Positions 16,967 through 26,841 of a stretch of 64,000 nucleotides of DNA are shown here, one piece after another. Within the stretch, counting starts at the first letter, position 1, and each line of letters starts with the position of its first letter. Source of the stretch: Paraburkholderia aromaticivorans (GTDB lineage Bacteria; Pseudomonadota; Gammaproteobacteria; Burkholderiales; Burkholderiaceae). A model generated the notes under the pieces. The model made no database searches. It was not told where the DNA came from and saw only the letters and a list, made by a program, of their open reading frames with translations. The translations under genes and the position numbers were made by a program. The stretch covers positions 2,232,001 through 2,296,000 of the forward strand of contig NZ_CP022990.1 in NCBI RefSeq assembly GCF_002278075.1, given 5' to 3'.

Positions 16967-18004
16967 ATGAAATCTGACCTGCTATTGCAAACCTACGGCG
17001 CTGACTCGTCCGGCATGGTCTGTGGCTTTCTCTTTTCTTCGAGTCGCGCCGGGCGGCCTGTCGACGCGGATGAAGTCGTCGAATGGCTGCAAGCGCATGA
17101 TGTGACCGGCGCTGCCACGGAAGGCAGCGAGTTTCTCTGGCTTCACTTCAATCTGGCCCACAGTGCGAGCGAACGCTGGATGAAAGCTCAACTCGATTTG
17201 CCCGAAACGTTTTTCGACGCATTGCGCGAAGGCTCGCACTCGACGCGTATCGAACACGCGGAAGGCGCGCTGCGCGCGGTCGTGAACGACGTCATGTTCA
17301 ATCTCGAGTTCATTCCCTCGGAGATCGCGACCCTGTGGATTTACGCGAATCAGCGGATCATCGTGACAGCGCGTCTCAAGCCGCTGCGTTCGGTCGACAG
17401 GTTGCGCGCATCGGTTCGGGAAGGGGAGATATTCAGGTCTCCGGCAGAATTGCTGGTGCACCTGATGCGCGACCAGGCTGATCTGCTCGTGCAGATCGTG
17501 CGCCGAACCAGCGCCGACGTCGACCGGATAGAAGACCGATTCCTGTCGCAGCGGCCGACGCAGAACCGCATCGATCTAGGCGCGATGCGCCGTATGCTGA
17601 CGCGCTTGCAACGCATGCTCGCGCCTGAGCCCGGCGCGATCTTCCGGCTGCTGGCGAGGCCGCCGCGCTGGCTTCATTCAGAGGACGTGCAGGATCTGCG
17701 CGAATCGACCGAAGAATTTTCGGTGGTTCTCTCGGACGTGGCCGGGCTGATCGAACGGGTCAGGCTGCTGCAGGAGGAGATCATCTCCCGTCTGGAAGAG
17801 CAGAACAATCGCACGCTGTTTACGCTGACGCTGGTGACGGTGCTGGCTATGCCGATCAATATCGTCGCGGGCTTTTTCGGAATGAATGTCGGTGGTATTC
17901 CGCTCGCCGAAAACCGGCATGGTTTCTGGGTAATGGTGTTACTCGTGGCCGGCTTCACGGGGCTGGCAGGATGGTGGGCATTTCGCAGGCGCAAGGAACG
18001 GTAG
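16967..18004 (+). CDS. CorA/ZntB-type divalent cation transporter
   Basis: A 345-residue inner-membrane channel of the CorA (2-TM-GxN) family. The large N-terminal cytoplasmic domain runs to ~285, then two transmembrane helices near the C-terminus. The first ends in the diagnostic Gly-Met-Asn motif (FFGMNVGG), and the short loop with the second helix ends in a basic tail RRRKER. The family moves Mg2+, Ni2+/Co2+ or, in ZntB, Zn2+. The loop after GMN lacks the classic MPE sequence of Mg2+ CorA, which fits a ZntB-like member, so the metal is uncertain. No strong ribosome site is seen close to the ATG. Confidence 0.87.
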   Translation: MKSDLLLQTYGADSSGMVCGFLFSSSRAGRPVDADEVVEWLQAHDVTGAATEGSEFLWLHFNLAHSASERWMKAQLDLPETFFDALREGSHSTRIEHAEGALRAVVNDVMFNLEFIPSEIATLWIYANQRIIVTARLKPLRSVDRLRASVREGEIFRSPAELLVHLMRDQADLLVQIVRRTSADVDRIEDRFLSQRPTQNRIDLGAMRRMLTRLQRMLAPEPGAIFRLLARPPRWLHSEDVQDLRESTEEFSVVLSDVAGLIERVRLLQEEIISRLEEQNNRTLFTLTLVTVLAMPINIVAGFFGMNVGGIPLAENRHGFWVMVLLVAGFTGLAGWWAFRRRKER

Positions 18005-18063
18005 GGGCAAGCCGGGGCAAGACAATGCGCCGGACTTCAACGTCCGCGGTGCGCCGGGTACCG

Positions 18064-19014
18064 TTACTTCATGCCGGATTCCGGACTCCTGACAGCGAGC
18101 ATATCGCTGATCGCGCGTAGCGATGCATCGACGCTTTGCGTGTGATTGCCCTTGAGATACCTCAGATACGCGAGCGCATCGTCCACACCGCGGCGCTCGC
18201 CGAGACTGACCGCATGCGCGAGCAGTAGCGATTCGCTCGACACGATGTCGTTGAGTTTTCCCAGCTCATCCTGCATTTGCGTCAGCTCGACGACGCCGAT
18301 CCCATTCCCGTTATCGATCAGAGGCGCGAAGAACTCCAGCAGGTAGCGCAGCTTCTTTGCAGCGATTCGAACGTCGTGAAACTCGGCGTATCCGGCGTGC
18401 GGATCCATAAGCAAGCGCTTCATCCGTTTGCGCAGCGCCTTTTTCGCCAGTGCAATGCGGCTCGCGGCAAATACCGCAAGCGGTTCGTCGAACGAGCGGG
18501 CGTCGAGTTGCAGCATCACGGCCGCGATCGCCTGCGCCAATATTGCATCGACGTTCGCGGCCGTGATCGCGGCGCGACTGTGCAGGAGCGCATCGCCGCG
18601 CAAATGATCGATACGCTCGATGAGCGTCGCAAAAGACTGCGGCATCGCCGCGCCTTCCGCCAGTAAGTGTTTCAGGATATCCCAGTCACGTGTTTGCCCG
18701 GCGGAGTCAGCCAGCGCCTTGAATTCACGCCGCTGCCGCTTAGGCCGCGATTCGCCGATAAGCGGTTCGTAAGCCCACCACAGCGAGCGCAGACGACGCA
18801 GCACGACACGAAGTTTGTGCAGACTTTCCGGATCGGCGCTGACGCTCAAGGTGCCGACGCGCTGCGCGACCTGCGTGACCATGGGCGTGACCAGCGTCGA
18901 AAAAGCGACGGCCGGCGACATGTCGGGCAAAACCGTCCCATGGCGTGCGCCGGAATTGTCCGGAGTCCGCTCTTGTGCAGATGCAACGTCACGCATGGGA
19001 GGTGTGGAGTTCAT
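18064..19014 (-). CDS. CHAD-domain protein
   Basis: A 316-residue helical protein covering one CHAD domain. Conserved basic and histidine positions are visible in ESLHKLRVVLRRLRSLW and in FHDVRIAAKKLRYLLEFF, the two halves of the fold. CHAD domains bind inorganic polyphosphate and often sit with triphosphate tunnel (CYTH) enzymes or polyphosphate kinase. None is adjacent here. It is convergent with corA, 59 bases apart. Polyphosphate-granule association is known for the family and is inferred here. Confidence 0.85.
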   Translation of the reverse strand: MNSTPPMRDVASAQERTPDNSGARHGTVLPDMSPAVAFSTLVTPMVTQVAQRVGTLSVSADPESLHKLRVVLRRLRSLWWAYEPLIGESRPKRQRREFKALADSAGQTRDWDILKHLLAEGAAMPQSFATLIERIDHLRGDALLHSRAAITAANVDAILAQAIAAVMLQLDARSFDEPLAVFAASRIALAKKALRKRMKRLLMDPHAGYAEFHDVRIAAKKLRYLLEFFAPLIDNGNGIGVVELTQMQDELGKLNDIVSSESLLLAHAVSLGERRGVDDALAYLRYLKGNHTQSVDASLRAISDMLAVRSPESGMK

Positions 19015-19151
19015 CGGCTCGAATCGCGTGAGTTCCCAAAGCGGGCGGTAGTGAGGTGAACGTAAGGTAACGCGTGTCAGGCGGCCTGGCGGGCTGTGTT
19101 ATCCATCCTACAACGTATCAGTTCTCACGACCATGACGGTACTCGCCTCGA

Positions 19152-20423
19152 TCAAGGCACCGCTTGCTGACGAGTGCGTGTCCACTGCGAGAGCGCGGCG
19201 CATGCCACCAGCAACGAGCCGGTCACGAAAAACACCGCATGCAGCCCGAGATGGACAGCGATCGCACCGCCGATAATCGGCCCGACCACCTGTCCGCTGA
19301 ATTGCGCCGACTGCAGATAACCGAGCATCTGTCCGGTCTTGTGCTCTTCCACCGCGTGTCGAGCCAGTTTTGCAATCGCGGGCAGGAGACCGGCTAGCGT
19401 CATGCCCATCAGCGCGCGCAATCCCGCCAGTTGCCACCACGCGTGGACGAACGCCTGCGGGACCATCACCAGACCCGTCAACACCAGGCAAGCGACGATC
19501 ACGTTCCAACTGCCGATCCGATCGGCCAACGCGCCGAGGCGCGCGGCCGTCAGCATGCTGCCGAAAGCCGAACAGGCCATCACCACACCTGCGACGCGGG
19601 CCAGATGAGCCGGCGCCACGCCGAGACTGCCGACATAGACCGTGATGACCGGCTCGATCGACATGTTGGCGAGCAGCACCATCATTGCCGTCACCAGCAA
19701 GGCGGCGACCACCGGATAGTCGTTGCGATGCTTGCTCGCCGCTGCGTGCGCGGCGGGACGTCGGCCGGGACTCGTGGCCGGGTCGAAATCTTCCTTGACG
19801 ACGAAAATCGTGAGCAGCGCGGCAACCGCGATCATGGCGCCGCCGGCGAAGAACGTGCCGCGAATGCCGAGCCATCCCGGCAGGAAACCGCCGACGAGCG
19901 GCCCGATCAGGTTGCCGGCAAGCGCACCCGTCGACAGCACGCCCAGCGCCCAGCCGGCGCGCTCCTTTGGAGCCTGCGTGCCGACCATGACCGTGGAAGC
20001 CGACGAATAGCCACCCACGAGGCCAGCCAGCAAGCGCAGGCCGACGAGTTGGTGCACGTTGTGCGCCATGCCGATCAGCGACATGACCACCGCCATGCCG
20101 ACGGCCGCGCGCACCAGCATCGGCTTGCGGCCGTAACGATCGGCGAGGCGTCCCCACAATGGCGCGGTGACGGCCGTGCCGAGAAAGGTCGCGCCGAACG
20201 CGATTCCCGACCATTGGATGACGGCGGACTGCGACGCGACGCCGAGCTGCTGGACATAGATGGGCAGAAACGGCAGCAACATGCTCAGGCTGACGAGCGT
20301 GGTGAACGAGCCGAATACGCACACGGCCAGATTGCGGCGCCAGTAACGTTCATGGCGTGCCGAATAATCGAGCGCGCGCGTTTGCGGACCGGTCTCCAAA
20401 GAGAGTGGGGGACGCGCGCTCAT
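19152..20423 (-). CDS. MFS transporter, drug-efflux (DHA1)-like
   Basis: A 423-residue major facilitator protein with about twelve hydrophobic segments. Motif A between helices 2 and 3 is clear (GRLADRYGRKPML), and a second loop (GALADRIGSW) marks the second half. The cytoplasmic loop at ~230 is long and polar. This pattern suits DHA1-type efflux with proton antiport. A purine-rich GGTGGAGAAG precedes the ATG. It follows the YbfB-like transporter on the same strand after 159 bases. Substrate unknown. Confidence 0.85.
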   Translation of the reverse strand: MSARPPLSLETGPQTRALDYSARHERYWRRNLAVCVFGSFTTLVSLSMLLPFLPIYVQQLGVASQSAVIQWSGIAFGATFLGTAVTAPLWGRLADRYGRKPMLVRAAVGMAVVMSLIGMAHNVHQLVGLRLLAGLVGGYSSASTVMVGTQAPKERAGWALGVLSTGALAGNLIGPLVGGFLPGWLGIRGTFFAGGAMIAVAALLTIFVVKEDFDPATSPGRRPAAHAAASKHRNDYPVVAALLVTAMMVLLANMSIEPVITVYVGSLGVAPAHLARVAGVVMACSAFGSMLTAARLGALADRIGSWNVIVACLVLTGLVMVPQAFVHAWWQLAGLRALMGMTLAGLLPAIAKLARHAVEEHKTGQMLGYLQSAQFSGQVVGPIIGGAIAVHLGLHAVFFVTGSLLVACAALSQWTRTRQQAVP

Positions 20424-20582
20424 ATCGACTTCTCCACCAATGAGTGCGAGTACAACCTGGCGTTCGCATCGGCAGGCGCGTTCACGCGTGCCTGATGCCT
20501 GCAGAGACCGTTGCTCGGGATCATGGGATTCTTCCAGTTCGAGTGAGGGATGCCGTGCGCTGAAAATGGCGTGACGCCAACG

Positions 20583-21800
20583 CTATTGCCGCTTCGGGGC
20601 GCCGCGAAGCGCTGTGAACAGATCGACCACTAGCGCAAGCGCCAACGAGCTCGCGCCGATCAGGAACAGGCTTGTGTAATTGCCACCGTCGTGCGCGAAC
20701 AGAAACGACAAGCCATACGCCGCGACCGCCTGCAGTACCGCGAAACTGGTGGTCGCCGCGCTCCACGCGCCTTTCTGCGCAGCCGGATGATGTGTGAGCA
20801 ATTCATTGACCCTGCCGAGCACGAGAGGCACGATGCCCGGCACGAATGCGCCGACCACGACGCTCGAGACGATCAGCGCGGCGGGTCCCGGTACGAGCGC
20901 CGGCAATGCGACCGCGGCGATCTGCAGCACGTAGGCCACGCGCAGCGCCGGACCGAACCCGGCACGGTCGGCCAGATGGCCGGTGAGCAGCGGGCCCGCG
21001 ATCGCCCCCAGTCCGAACAGCACCCAGTATTGCGCGCCGGCGTCGAGGCCCTTGCCAAGGCCGCGCGCCACGAAATCGACCAGAAAGATCATGTGTGGGA
21101 CGAGGCCTGCTGCATTCAACGCATATTCGGCGTACAGCGCGCGCATCGAGGCGGCCGGATAGGCGCGGCCGTGTCCGGCGTGATGCGCCGCGTGCTGCAC
21201 GGCGGGCCCGGCCCGACCCGGCCAGCCATTCCATGCGACGGCTGTCAGCGCCACGGAGATCGCGGCGAGACCCAGCCACGTTTGTGTCAGACCCTGACGC
21301 AGCAGCAACGGCACGATGGTGCCGGAGGCCGCGATGCCCAGGCCGATACCGCTGAAGATCGCACCGCTCGCAAAACCCCGGCGCGATGGGAGCACATGCG
21401 CGAGGATCGTCGGCGCGGCCAGCACCATCAGCGCACCGCCCGACAGGCCGGATGTGAAACGCCAGACGAAGAACCAGAGAAACGAAACCGGAAAGGCGCA
21501 GGCGACGAACGCGGCGCTCGCGAGCAGCATCATCGCGCGCAGCACGAACGCGGCGTCGAATCGACGTGCCAGCCTACCGCCCGCGAGCGCGCCGGCCAGA
21601 TAGCCGCCGAGATTGGCTGCGCCGAGATAAGCGGCGGTCGACGCCGGAAACCAGTGCGCGCTGACGATTGCCGGCAATAACGGCGTATAGGCGAAACGCG
21701 CGAGCCCTATGCCGACAAGGCTCGCGCTCGCTCCGGCCAGCGTGCCGCGCCAGACATCGAATGCGGGTGCGAGCGGTCCGTTGACGACTGCAGGTTGCAT
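20583..21800 (-). CDS. YbfB/YjiJ-family MFS transporter
   Basis: A 405-residue, twelve-helix MFS protein of the YbfB/YjiJ group, recognised from the N-terminal ASLVGIGLARFAYTPLLPAI and LGAANLGGYLAGAL segments. The start is placed at MQPAVVNG because GGAGG lies five bases before it; another ATG four codons earlier overlaps that site. The LysR gene upstream on the same strand (22155-23081) may control it. The transported compound is unknown. Confidence 0.85.
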   Translation of the reverse strand: MQPAVVNGPLAPAFDVWRGTLAGASASLVGIGLARFAYTPLLPAIVSAHWFPASTAAYLGAANLGGYLAGALAGGRLARRFDAAFVLRAMMLLASAAFVACAFPVSFLWFFVWRFTSGLSGGALMVLAAPTILAHVLPSRRGFASGAIFSGIGLGIAASGTIVPLLLRQGLTQTWLGLAAISVALTAVAWNGWPGRAGPAVQHAAHHAGHGRAYPAASMRALYAEYALNAAGLVPHMIFLVDFVARGLGKGLDAGAQYWVLFGLGAIAGPLLTGHLADRAGFGPALRVAYVLQIAAVALPALVPGPAALIVSSVVVGAFVPGIVPLVLGRVNELLTHHPAAQKGAWSAATTSFAVLQAVAAYGLSFLFAHDGGNYTSLFLIGASSLALALVVDLFTALRGAPKRQ

Positions 21801-22154
21801 GACTGCCTCCACTGTTCGGTGACGCGCCGTTCCGTCCGCCTGGCGGCCGCGACGCGATGAGCCCGAGAGTCACAGCTCGCCATGCCGGTCATGAGGATCG
21901 CAAATCAAATCCCCCATCACTTGCAACGTTATAAACGATGCCTTGAGTGTCGACGCCGTTGCCGGCATCCACGCGTGGCCCGTTACCCGTTATGAAGATG
22001 GCCGGGTCGAGTCGAATCAGGAGCGGGCCGTGTCAGCGAATTCGCCGGTACGGCCCGAAGGCGCGACCTGCGCGATCTCGATGGATAGAGTCTAGATTGA
22101 ACCGGCCATAGAGAGAATCTACGCGGATCGGCAGACATTCTTGCGCCAAGCGAT
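21801..22154. other. Intergenic stretch between LysR and MFS genes
   Basis: These 354 bases hold the promoter region of the YbfB-like transporter, but I see no clear -35/-10 pair, no strong dyad and no coding frame with a ribosome site. Confidence 0.4.
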
Positions 22155-23081
22155 TCAATTGCGTGTCGTGATCCGCTGGGATTGCGTGAAGTGCCGGCGC
22201 AGGCGCGGCGCCGCGAAATCGACGAAGGCGCGCACCTTGGGAACGGCGAGGCGGCCCTGTGGCGTCAGCAGGTGGATTGGCAACGGGGCGGGTTCGTTCT
22301 CGCTCAGGACGATCTCGAGTGCCCCTTCCCCGACCTGTTCGGCCACGTGATACGAAAACATGCGTGTGACGCCGTGTCCCGCAACGGCTGAAGCCACGGC
22401 CGCCTGAATACTGTTGACGATGAAGCGCGGCGTGAACTGGACGACGCGCGGAATCGTCGAGCCGTGCGGCGGCGGAAAGCTCCACGAATCCAGGCCGAAA
22501 TGGGTCATGGAGATGATCTGATGCTGGGCGAGATCGGCCGGTTCGGCGATAGGCGGGTGCTTGGCCAGGTAGCCGGGCGATGCGGTAACGACGCGCCGCG
22601 TTTCGCCGACCGGGATCGCCACGAGCGTCGAATCCGGCAGGTGGGCGATGCGCAGCGCCACGTCCATGCCTTCGTCGATCAGGCTCACCGGGCGGTCGAG
22701 CATATCCAGGCGGACCGAGACGGCCGGATAGTGATCGATGAAATCGTCGATGATCGCCCGCAACATGTCCTGGCCGGCCGCCACCGGCGCGGTGATCGTG
22801 AGCAGCCCGCGCGGTGCGGAGCGCTCGCCGGCGATCAGCAGATCGGCTTCCTCGAGGTCGGTGAGAATGCGACGGCAAGCGGCGGCATACCGTTCGCCGG
22901 CTTCGCTCAGTTTGATCGTGCGCGTCGTACGATGCAGCAGGGCCGTCCCGACATGTTCTTCGAGGAACGCGATAGCCCGGCTCACCGCGGCGGGCGAGCG
23001 GCCGAGCCGACGGCTCGCGCCGACGAGACTCCCCGCGTCGAGCGTGGCGACGAACACCTTCATTGCGTCGATGCGGTCCAT
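22155..23081 (-). CDS. LysR-type regulator, CrgA/DsdC-type
   Basis: A 308-residue LysR protein. The N-terminus MDRIDAMKVFVATLDAGSLV and the helix RSPAAVSRAIAFLEEHVG are typical of the large proteobacterial group of LysR regulators that respond to small aromatics or quinones. The effector domain has the usual two-lobed layout. The start at MDRIDAMK is chosen by family alignment; the open frame continues 72 codons further but that extension is arginine-rich out-of-gene sequence. It precedes two MFS genes on the same strand, which are the likely targets. Confidence 0.85.
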   Translation of the reverse strand: MDRIDAMKVFVATLDAGSLVGASRRLGRSPAAVSRAIAFLEEHVGTALLHRTTRTIKLSEAGERYAAACRRILTDLEEADLLIAGERSAPRGLLTITAPVAAGQDMLRAIIDDFIDHYPAVSVRLDMLDRPVSLIDEGMDVALRIAHLPDSTLVAIPVGETRRVVTASPGYLAKHPPIAEPADLAQHQIISMTHFGLDSWSFPPPHGSTIPRVVQFTPRFIVNSIQAAVASAVAGHGVTRMFSYHVAEQVGEGALEIVLSENEPAPLPIHLLTPQGRLAVPKVRAFVDFAAPRLRRHFTQSQRITTRN

Positions 23082-23217
23082 GTTGCCTGATCCGGGAGTG
23101 ATGAAGAACGGGATTCGGCAGAGTCTACAGCGTGGACGAAGGACGGCGGCGGGACAGGGGGGCCGGTACTGGCGTAGGCCCCTGTGGGGTATCGGAATAC
23201 GGGTGAAAGCGCGCCGC

Positions 23218-23649
23218 TCACGCGCCAGCGGACGCCTCCAGTTCCGCAAGCCGCTTGCGCAGCAGGCGATCCTCCTGGAAGCGGCTGGTTTCGTCACGGA
23301 TCACGGCGACGATACCGGTGAGCGCGTTTTGCGGTGAATGCAGCAACGCGACCGTGAAGGCAATCGACATCGACCGTCCGTCTTTATGCAAGGCCGGAAC
23401 ACGCAGCACGTCGTTGCCATAGCGGGTTTCGCCCGTCGCCATGGTCTTGTGGTAGCCGTCCCAGTGGCGGCCCCGCAGCCGTTCCGGAATGATCAGATCC
23501 AGCGAATTGCCGAGCGCCTCGTCTTGCGAAAAGCCGAACATGCGTTCGGCCGCGGGGTTCCAGAAGGTGATGCTGCCCTGGGCATCGGAAATGACGATCG
23601 CGTCGCCGATTGCATTGGCAAGTTGCTCGAAGTCGATGGCATTTGGCAT
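23218..23649 (-). CDS. Single PAS-domain protein
   Basis: A 143-residue cytoplasmic protein consisting of one PAS domain (residues ~6-115): IGDAIVISDAQGSITFWNPA, then ERMFGFSQDEALG and a PAC segment with HKDGRSMSIAFTVALL. A short C-terminal coiled helix follows (EDRLLRKRLAELEAS). There is no kinase, GGDEF or HTH output domain, so it would work by binding a ligand and a partner protein. GGGGAG precedes the chosen ATG. It lies downstream of frc on the same strand after a hairpin; a role in oxalate metabolism cannot be claimed. Confidence 0.82.
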   Translation of the reverse strand: MPNAIDFEQLANAIGDAIVISDAQGSITFWNPAAERMFGFSQDEALGNSLDLIIPERLRGRHWDGYHKTMATGETRYGNDVLRVPALHKDGRSMSIAFTVALLHSPQNALTGIVAVIRDETSRFQEDRLLRKRLAELEASAGA

Positions 23650-23687
23650 GGCGCTCCCCGAAAGTGACAAACACGGATGCGTGAACA

Positions 23688-23717
23688 GGATACGGCACCG
23701 CGAGCGGCACCGTATCC
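23688..23717 (-). terminator. Possible hairpin terminator after frc
   Basis: GGATACGG (23688-23695) pairs with CCGTATCC (23710-23717) across 14 bases, 38 bases beyond the frc stop on the minus strand. There is no T tract, so termination is only possible, not shown. Confidence 0.35.
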
Positions 23718-23754
23718 GCAAGCCCGAGCCGATGGCCGGGCGCTCCCGGCACCG

Positions 23755-25005
23755 TCAAACCGCTTTGACTTCGCGCAGGTTGAAGATTTGCTGCTGGTTA
23801 TAGCCGAGGCTGGCCAGGACTTCGTCGGTGTGTTCGCCGAGCAGCGGCGACGCGGTGACTTCCGGCTTCAGATCCGAAAACTTGATCGGGCTGCCGACGG
23901 TCAGATACGTGCCGCGTTTCTTGTGCGGCACTTCGACGATCGTGCCGCTTGCGCGCAACGACGGATCGTTGGCCAGTTCTTTCATGGTCAGCACCGGAGC
24001 GCACGGAATGTCGAACTTGCGCAAGATGTCGACCGCTTCGAATTTGGTCTTGTCGGCGAGCCACGCTTCGATGGTCTGGAAGATATCGAAGATGTGCGGT
24101 TGACGGGCTTCCGCGGTTTTATAGGCCGGATCGTCGATCCATTCCGGCTTGCCGAGCGCTTTGCAAATCGGCTCCCATGCATGCCCCTGAATCGTGAAGT
24201 AGATGTAGGCGTTCGGATCCGTTTCCCAGCCCTTGCACTTGAGCACCCAGCCCGGCTGACCGCCGCCGCCCGCATTGCCACCGCGCGGCACCACGTCGCT
24301 GAATTCGCCGTGCGGATATTGCGGATATTCCTCGAGATAACCGACGCGCTCCAGCCGCTGCTGGTCACGAAGCTTCACGCGGCACAGATTCAGCACGCTA
24401 TCCTGCATCGAGACCGCGACCTTCTGGCCTTTGCCGGTTTTGTCGCGGCCCAGCAGCGCGGTCAGAATGCCGATGGCCAGATGCATACCGGTGTTGCTGT
24501 CGCCGAGCGCCGCGGCGCTGATGGTCGGCGGACCGTCCCAGAAGCCGGTGGTGGAGGCCGCGCCGCCCGCGCATTGCGCCACGTTTTCGTAGACCTTCAG
24601 GTCGTCGTAGTGGTGACCATCGCTGAAGCCCTTCACCGAGGCGACGATCATCTTCGGATTGAGTTCGTTCAGCCGTTCCCACGAAAAGCCCATCCGGTCC
24701 AACGCGCCCGGGCCAAAGTTTTCCACCAGCACGTCCGACTCGCGGATCAGCTTCTCGAGTACTTCCTTGCCTTCCGGCTTCTTCGTGTCCAACGTCAGCG
24801 ACTTCTTGTTGCTGTTGAGCATCGTGAAGTACAGCGCGTCGGCGTCGGGGATATCGCGCAACTGGTTCCGTGTCACGTCCCCAGAACCCGGCCGTTCAAC
24901 CTTGATGACGTCCGCGCCGAACCAGGCGAGTAACTGGGTGCAGGCGGGACCGGCTTGAACGTGGGTGAAGTCGATGATCCTGATGCCTTCGAGAGGTTTG
25001 GTCAT
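23755..25005 (-). CDS. frc: Formyl-CoA:oxalate CoA-transferase
   Basis: A 416-residue class III CoA-transferase that moves CoA from formyl-CoA to oxalate, feeding oxalyl-CoA decarboxylase. The start [20 protein letters not shown] is characteristic of Frc. The catalytic aspartate falls at position 169 (AALGDSNTG), the same number as in the Oxalobacter enzyme, and the glycine-rich loop [11 protein letters not shown] (~258) matches the mobile loop of Frc. It is the last gene of oxlT-oxc-frc, 25 bases after oxc. Soluble and cytoplasmic. Confidence 0.95.
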   Translation of the reverse strand: MTKPLEGIRIIDFTHVQAGPACTQLLAWFGADVIKVERPGSGDVTRNQLRDIPDADALYFTMLNSNKKSLTLDTKKPEGKEVLEKLIRESDVLVENFGPGALDRMGFSWERLNELNPKMIVASVKGFSDGHHYDDLKVYENVAQCAGGAASTTGFWDGPPTISAAALGDSNTGMHLAIGILTALLGRDKTGKGQKVAVSMQDSVLNLCRVKLRDQQRLERVGYLEEYPQYPHGEFSDVVPRGGNAGGGGQPGWVLKCKGWETDPNAYIYFTIQGHAWEPICKALGKPEWIDDPAYKTAEARQPHIFDIFQTIEAWLADKTKFEAVDILRKFDIPCAPVLTMKELANDPSLRASGTIVEVPHKKRGTYLTVGSPIKFSDLKPEVTASPLLGEHTDEVLASLGYNQQQIFNLREVKAV

Positions 25006-25030
25006 GTTGAAATCTCCGTGGTTGCCCAGA

Positions 25031-26773
25031 TTACTTTTTCATTGCCGCGCTTTGCGGATTCAGATTGGTCAGTCGACCGCTTTCGGTGCCCGCCGCTTCG
25101 TCGATCACCGCATTGATGAGGCTCGGCTTGCCCGAGGCGATCGCTTCGAGCAGCGCCTTCGTCAGTTCTTCCGGCGTGGTCGCGTGATAGCCGATGCCGC
25201 CGAATGCCTCGATCATCTTGTCGTAGCGCGCGTTCTTCACGAACACGGTCGGCGCGACGTCCTTGCCGCCGGTCGGATTGACATCTGTGCCGCGGTACAC
25301 GCCGTTGTTGTTGAACACGATCGTGCACACCGGCAAGTCGTAACGGCAGATGGTTTCGAGTTCCATGCCGCTGAAGCCGAATGCGCTGTCGCCTTCGATC
25401 GCGACGACCGGTTTGCCGCTCGTGACCGCCGCGCCGATCGCGAAGCCCATGCCGATGCCCATGATTCCCCACGTGCCTGAATCGAAGCGTTTGCGCGGCT
25501 CGTACATGTCGATAATGCTGCGCGCGTAGTCGAGCGTATTCGCGCCTTCATTGACCACGTTGATGTCCGGGCGCGTTTTCAGCACATCGCGGATCGCGCG
25601 CAATGCGCTGTGGAAATTCATCGGCGACGGGTTCTTGTCGAGCGTCGCGGCCATCTTGGCGAGATTCCTGTTCTTGCGCTCCGCGATCGCGCCGGTCCAT
25701 TCCGCGCTCGGCTTCGTGAAGCCCGCATGGATGCCGGCACGAAGCGCCGCTACGCACGAGCCGATATCGCCGATCACCGGCGCGGCGATCGCCACGTTGC
25801 TGTCGATTTCGGTCGGCGAAATGTCCACCTGCACGAACTGCTTCGGCGCCGCGCCCCACGTCTTGCCCTTGCCATGCGACAGCAGCCAGTTCAGACGCGC
25901 GCCGATCAGTACGACGACGTCGGCTTCCTGCAGCACGAACGAGCGCGCCGCCGAAGCCGACTGCTCGTGCGTGTCGGGCAGCAGGCCTTTGGCCATCGAC
26001 ATGGGCAGATACGGAATGCCGCTTTCTTCGACGAACGCGCGAATCTCCGCGTCGGCCTGCGCGTACGCGGCGCCCTTGCCGAGCAGAATCAGCGGCCGTT
26101 TGGCGCTCTTGAGCACATCGATTGCGCGCTTGACCGATTCGGGCGCCGGCAACTGGCGCGGCGCCGCGTCGACGACTCGCACCAGCGACTGTTGCGCTTT
26201 CACGGCGTCCAGCGTTTGCGCGAGCAGCTTGGCGGGCAAGTCCAGATACACGCCACCGGGGCGCCCCGAGACGGCGGCGCGAATCGCCCGCGCCACGCCG
26301 ATGCCGATGTCTTCGGCATGCAGCACGCGATACGCGGCCTTGGCGTAAGGCTTGGCCGCGTTCAACTGATCCATTTCCTCGTAATCGCCCTGCTGCAGGT
26401 CGACGATTTCGCGCTCGCTCGAACCGCTGATGAGGATCATCGGGAAGCAGTTGGTGGTCGCGTTGGCGAGGGCGGTGAGGCCATTCAGAAAGCCCGGCGC
26501 CGAAACCGTCAGGCAGATCCCCGGCTTCTGCGTCATGTAACCGGAAATGGCCGCCGCGTTGCCCGCGTGCTGCTCATGGCGAAAGCCGATGAAACGCATT
26601 CCCTGCGCTTGTGCAAGCCGCGCGAGGTCGGTGATCGGAATGCCGACCAAACCGAAAATGGTGTCGATGTCGTTCAGCTTCAGCGCGTCGATGACGAGAT
26701 GGAATCCATCGGTCGTTTCGGTCGCCTGCTGTTTCAACGTATCGTCTGTTGTGGGCTGGTCGGCTTCTGCCAT
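25031..26773 (-). CDS. oxc: Oxalyl-CoA decarboxylase
   Basis: A 580-residue thiamine-diphosphate enzyme that splits oxalyl-CoA to formyl-CoA and CO2. The N-terminal catalytic glutamate is visible in [12 protein letters not shown], and the ThDP/Mg2+ motif runs from [20 protein letters not shown] to FNNNGVY. Length and domains (PYR, central, PP) are standard for Oxc. AGGAGA precedes the ATG. It sits between oxlT and frc, forming the complete oxalate decarboxylation cycle whose net effect is proton consumption and formate release. Confidence 0.95.
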   Translation of the reverse strand: MAEADQPTTDDTLKQQATETTDGFHLVIDALKLNDIDTIFGLVGIPITDLARLAQAQGMRFIGFRHEQHAGNAAAISGYMTQKPGICLTVSAPGFLNGLTALANATTNCFPMILISGSSEREIVDLQQGDYEEMDQLNAAKPYAKAAYRVLHAEDIGIGVARAIRAAVSGRPGGVYLDLPAKLLAQTLDAVKAQQSLVRVVDAAPRQLPAPESVKRAIDVLKSAKRPLILLGKGAAYAQADAEIRAFVEESGIPYLPMSMAKGLLPDTHEQSASAARSFVLQEADVVVLIGARLNWLLSHGKGKTWGAAPKQFVQVDISPTEIDSNVAIAAPVIGDIGSCVAALRAGIHAGFTKPSAEWTGAIAERKNRNLAKMAATLDKNPSPMNFHSALRAIRDVLKTRPDINVVNEGANTLDYARSIIDMYEPRKRFDSGTWGIMGIGMGFAIGAAVTSGKPVVAIEGDSAFGFSGMELETICRYDLPVCTIVFNNNGVYRGTDVNPTGGKDVAPTVFVKNARYDKMIEAFGGIGYHATTPEELTKALLEAIASGKPSLINAVIDEAAGTESGRLTNLNPQSAAMKK

Positions 26774-26841
26774 GACATCTCTCCTTGTAGGCGGGGCTTT
26801 ATGGGGTGTGTCGCGAGCTGGGCGCCCGCGTTCTCAGTTAT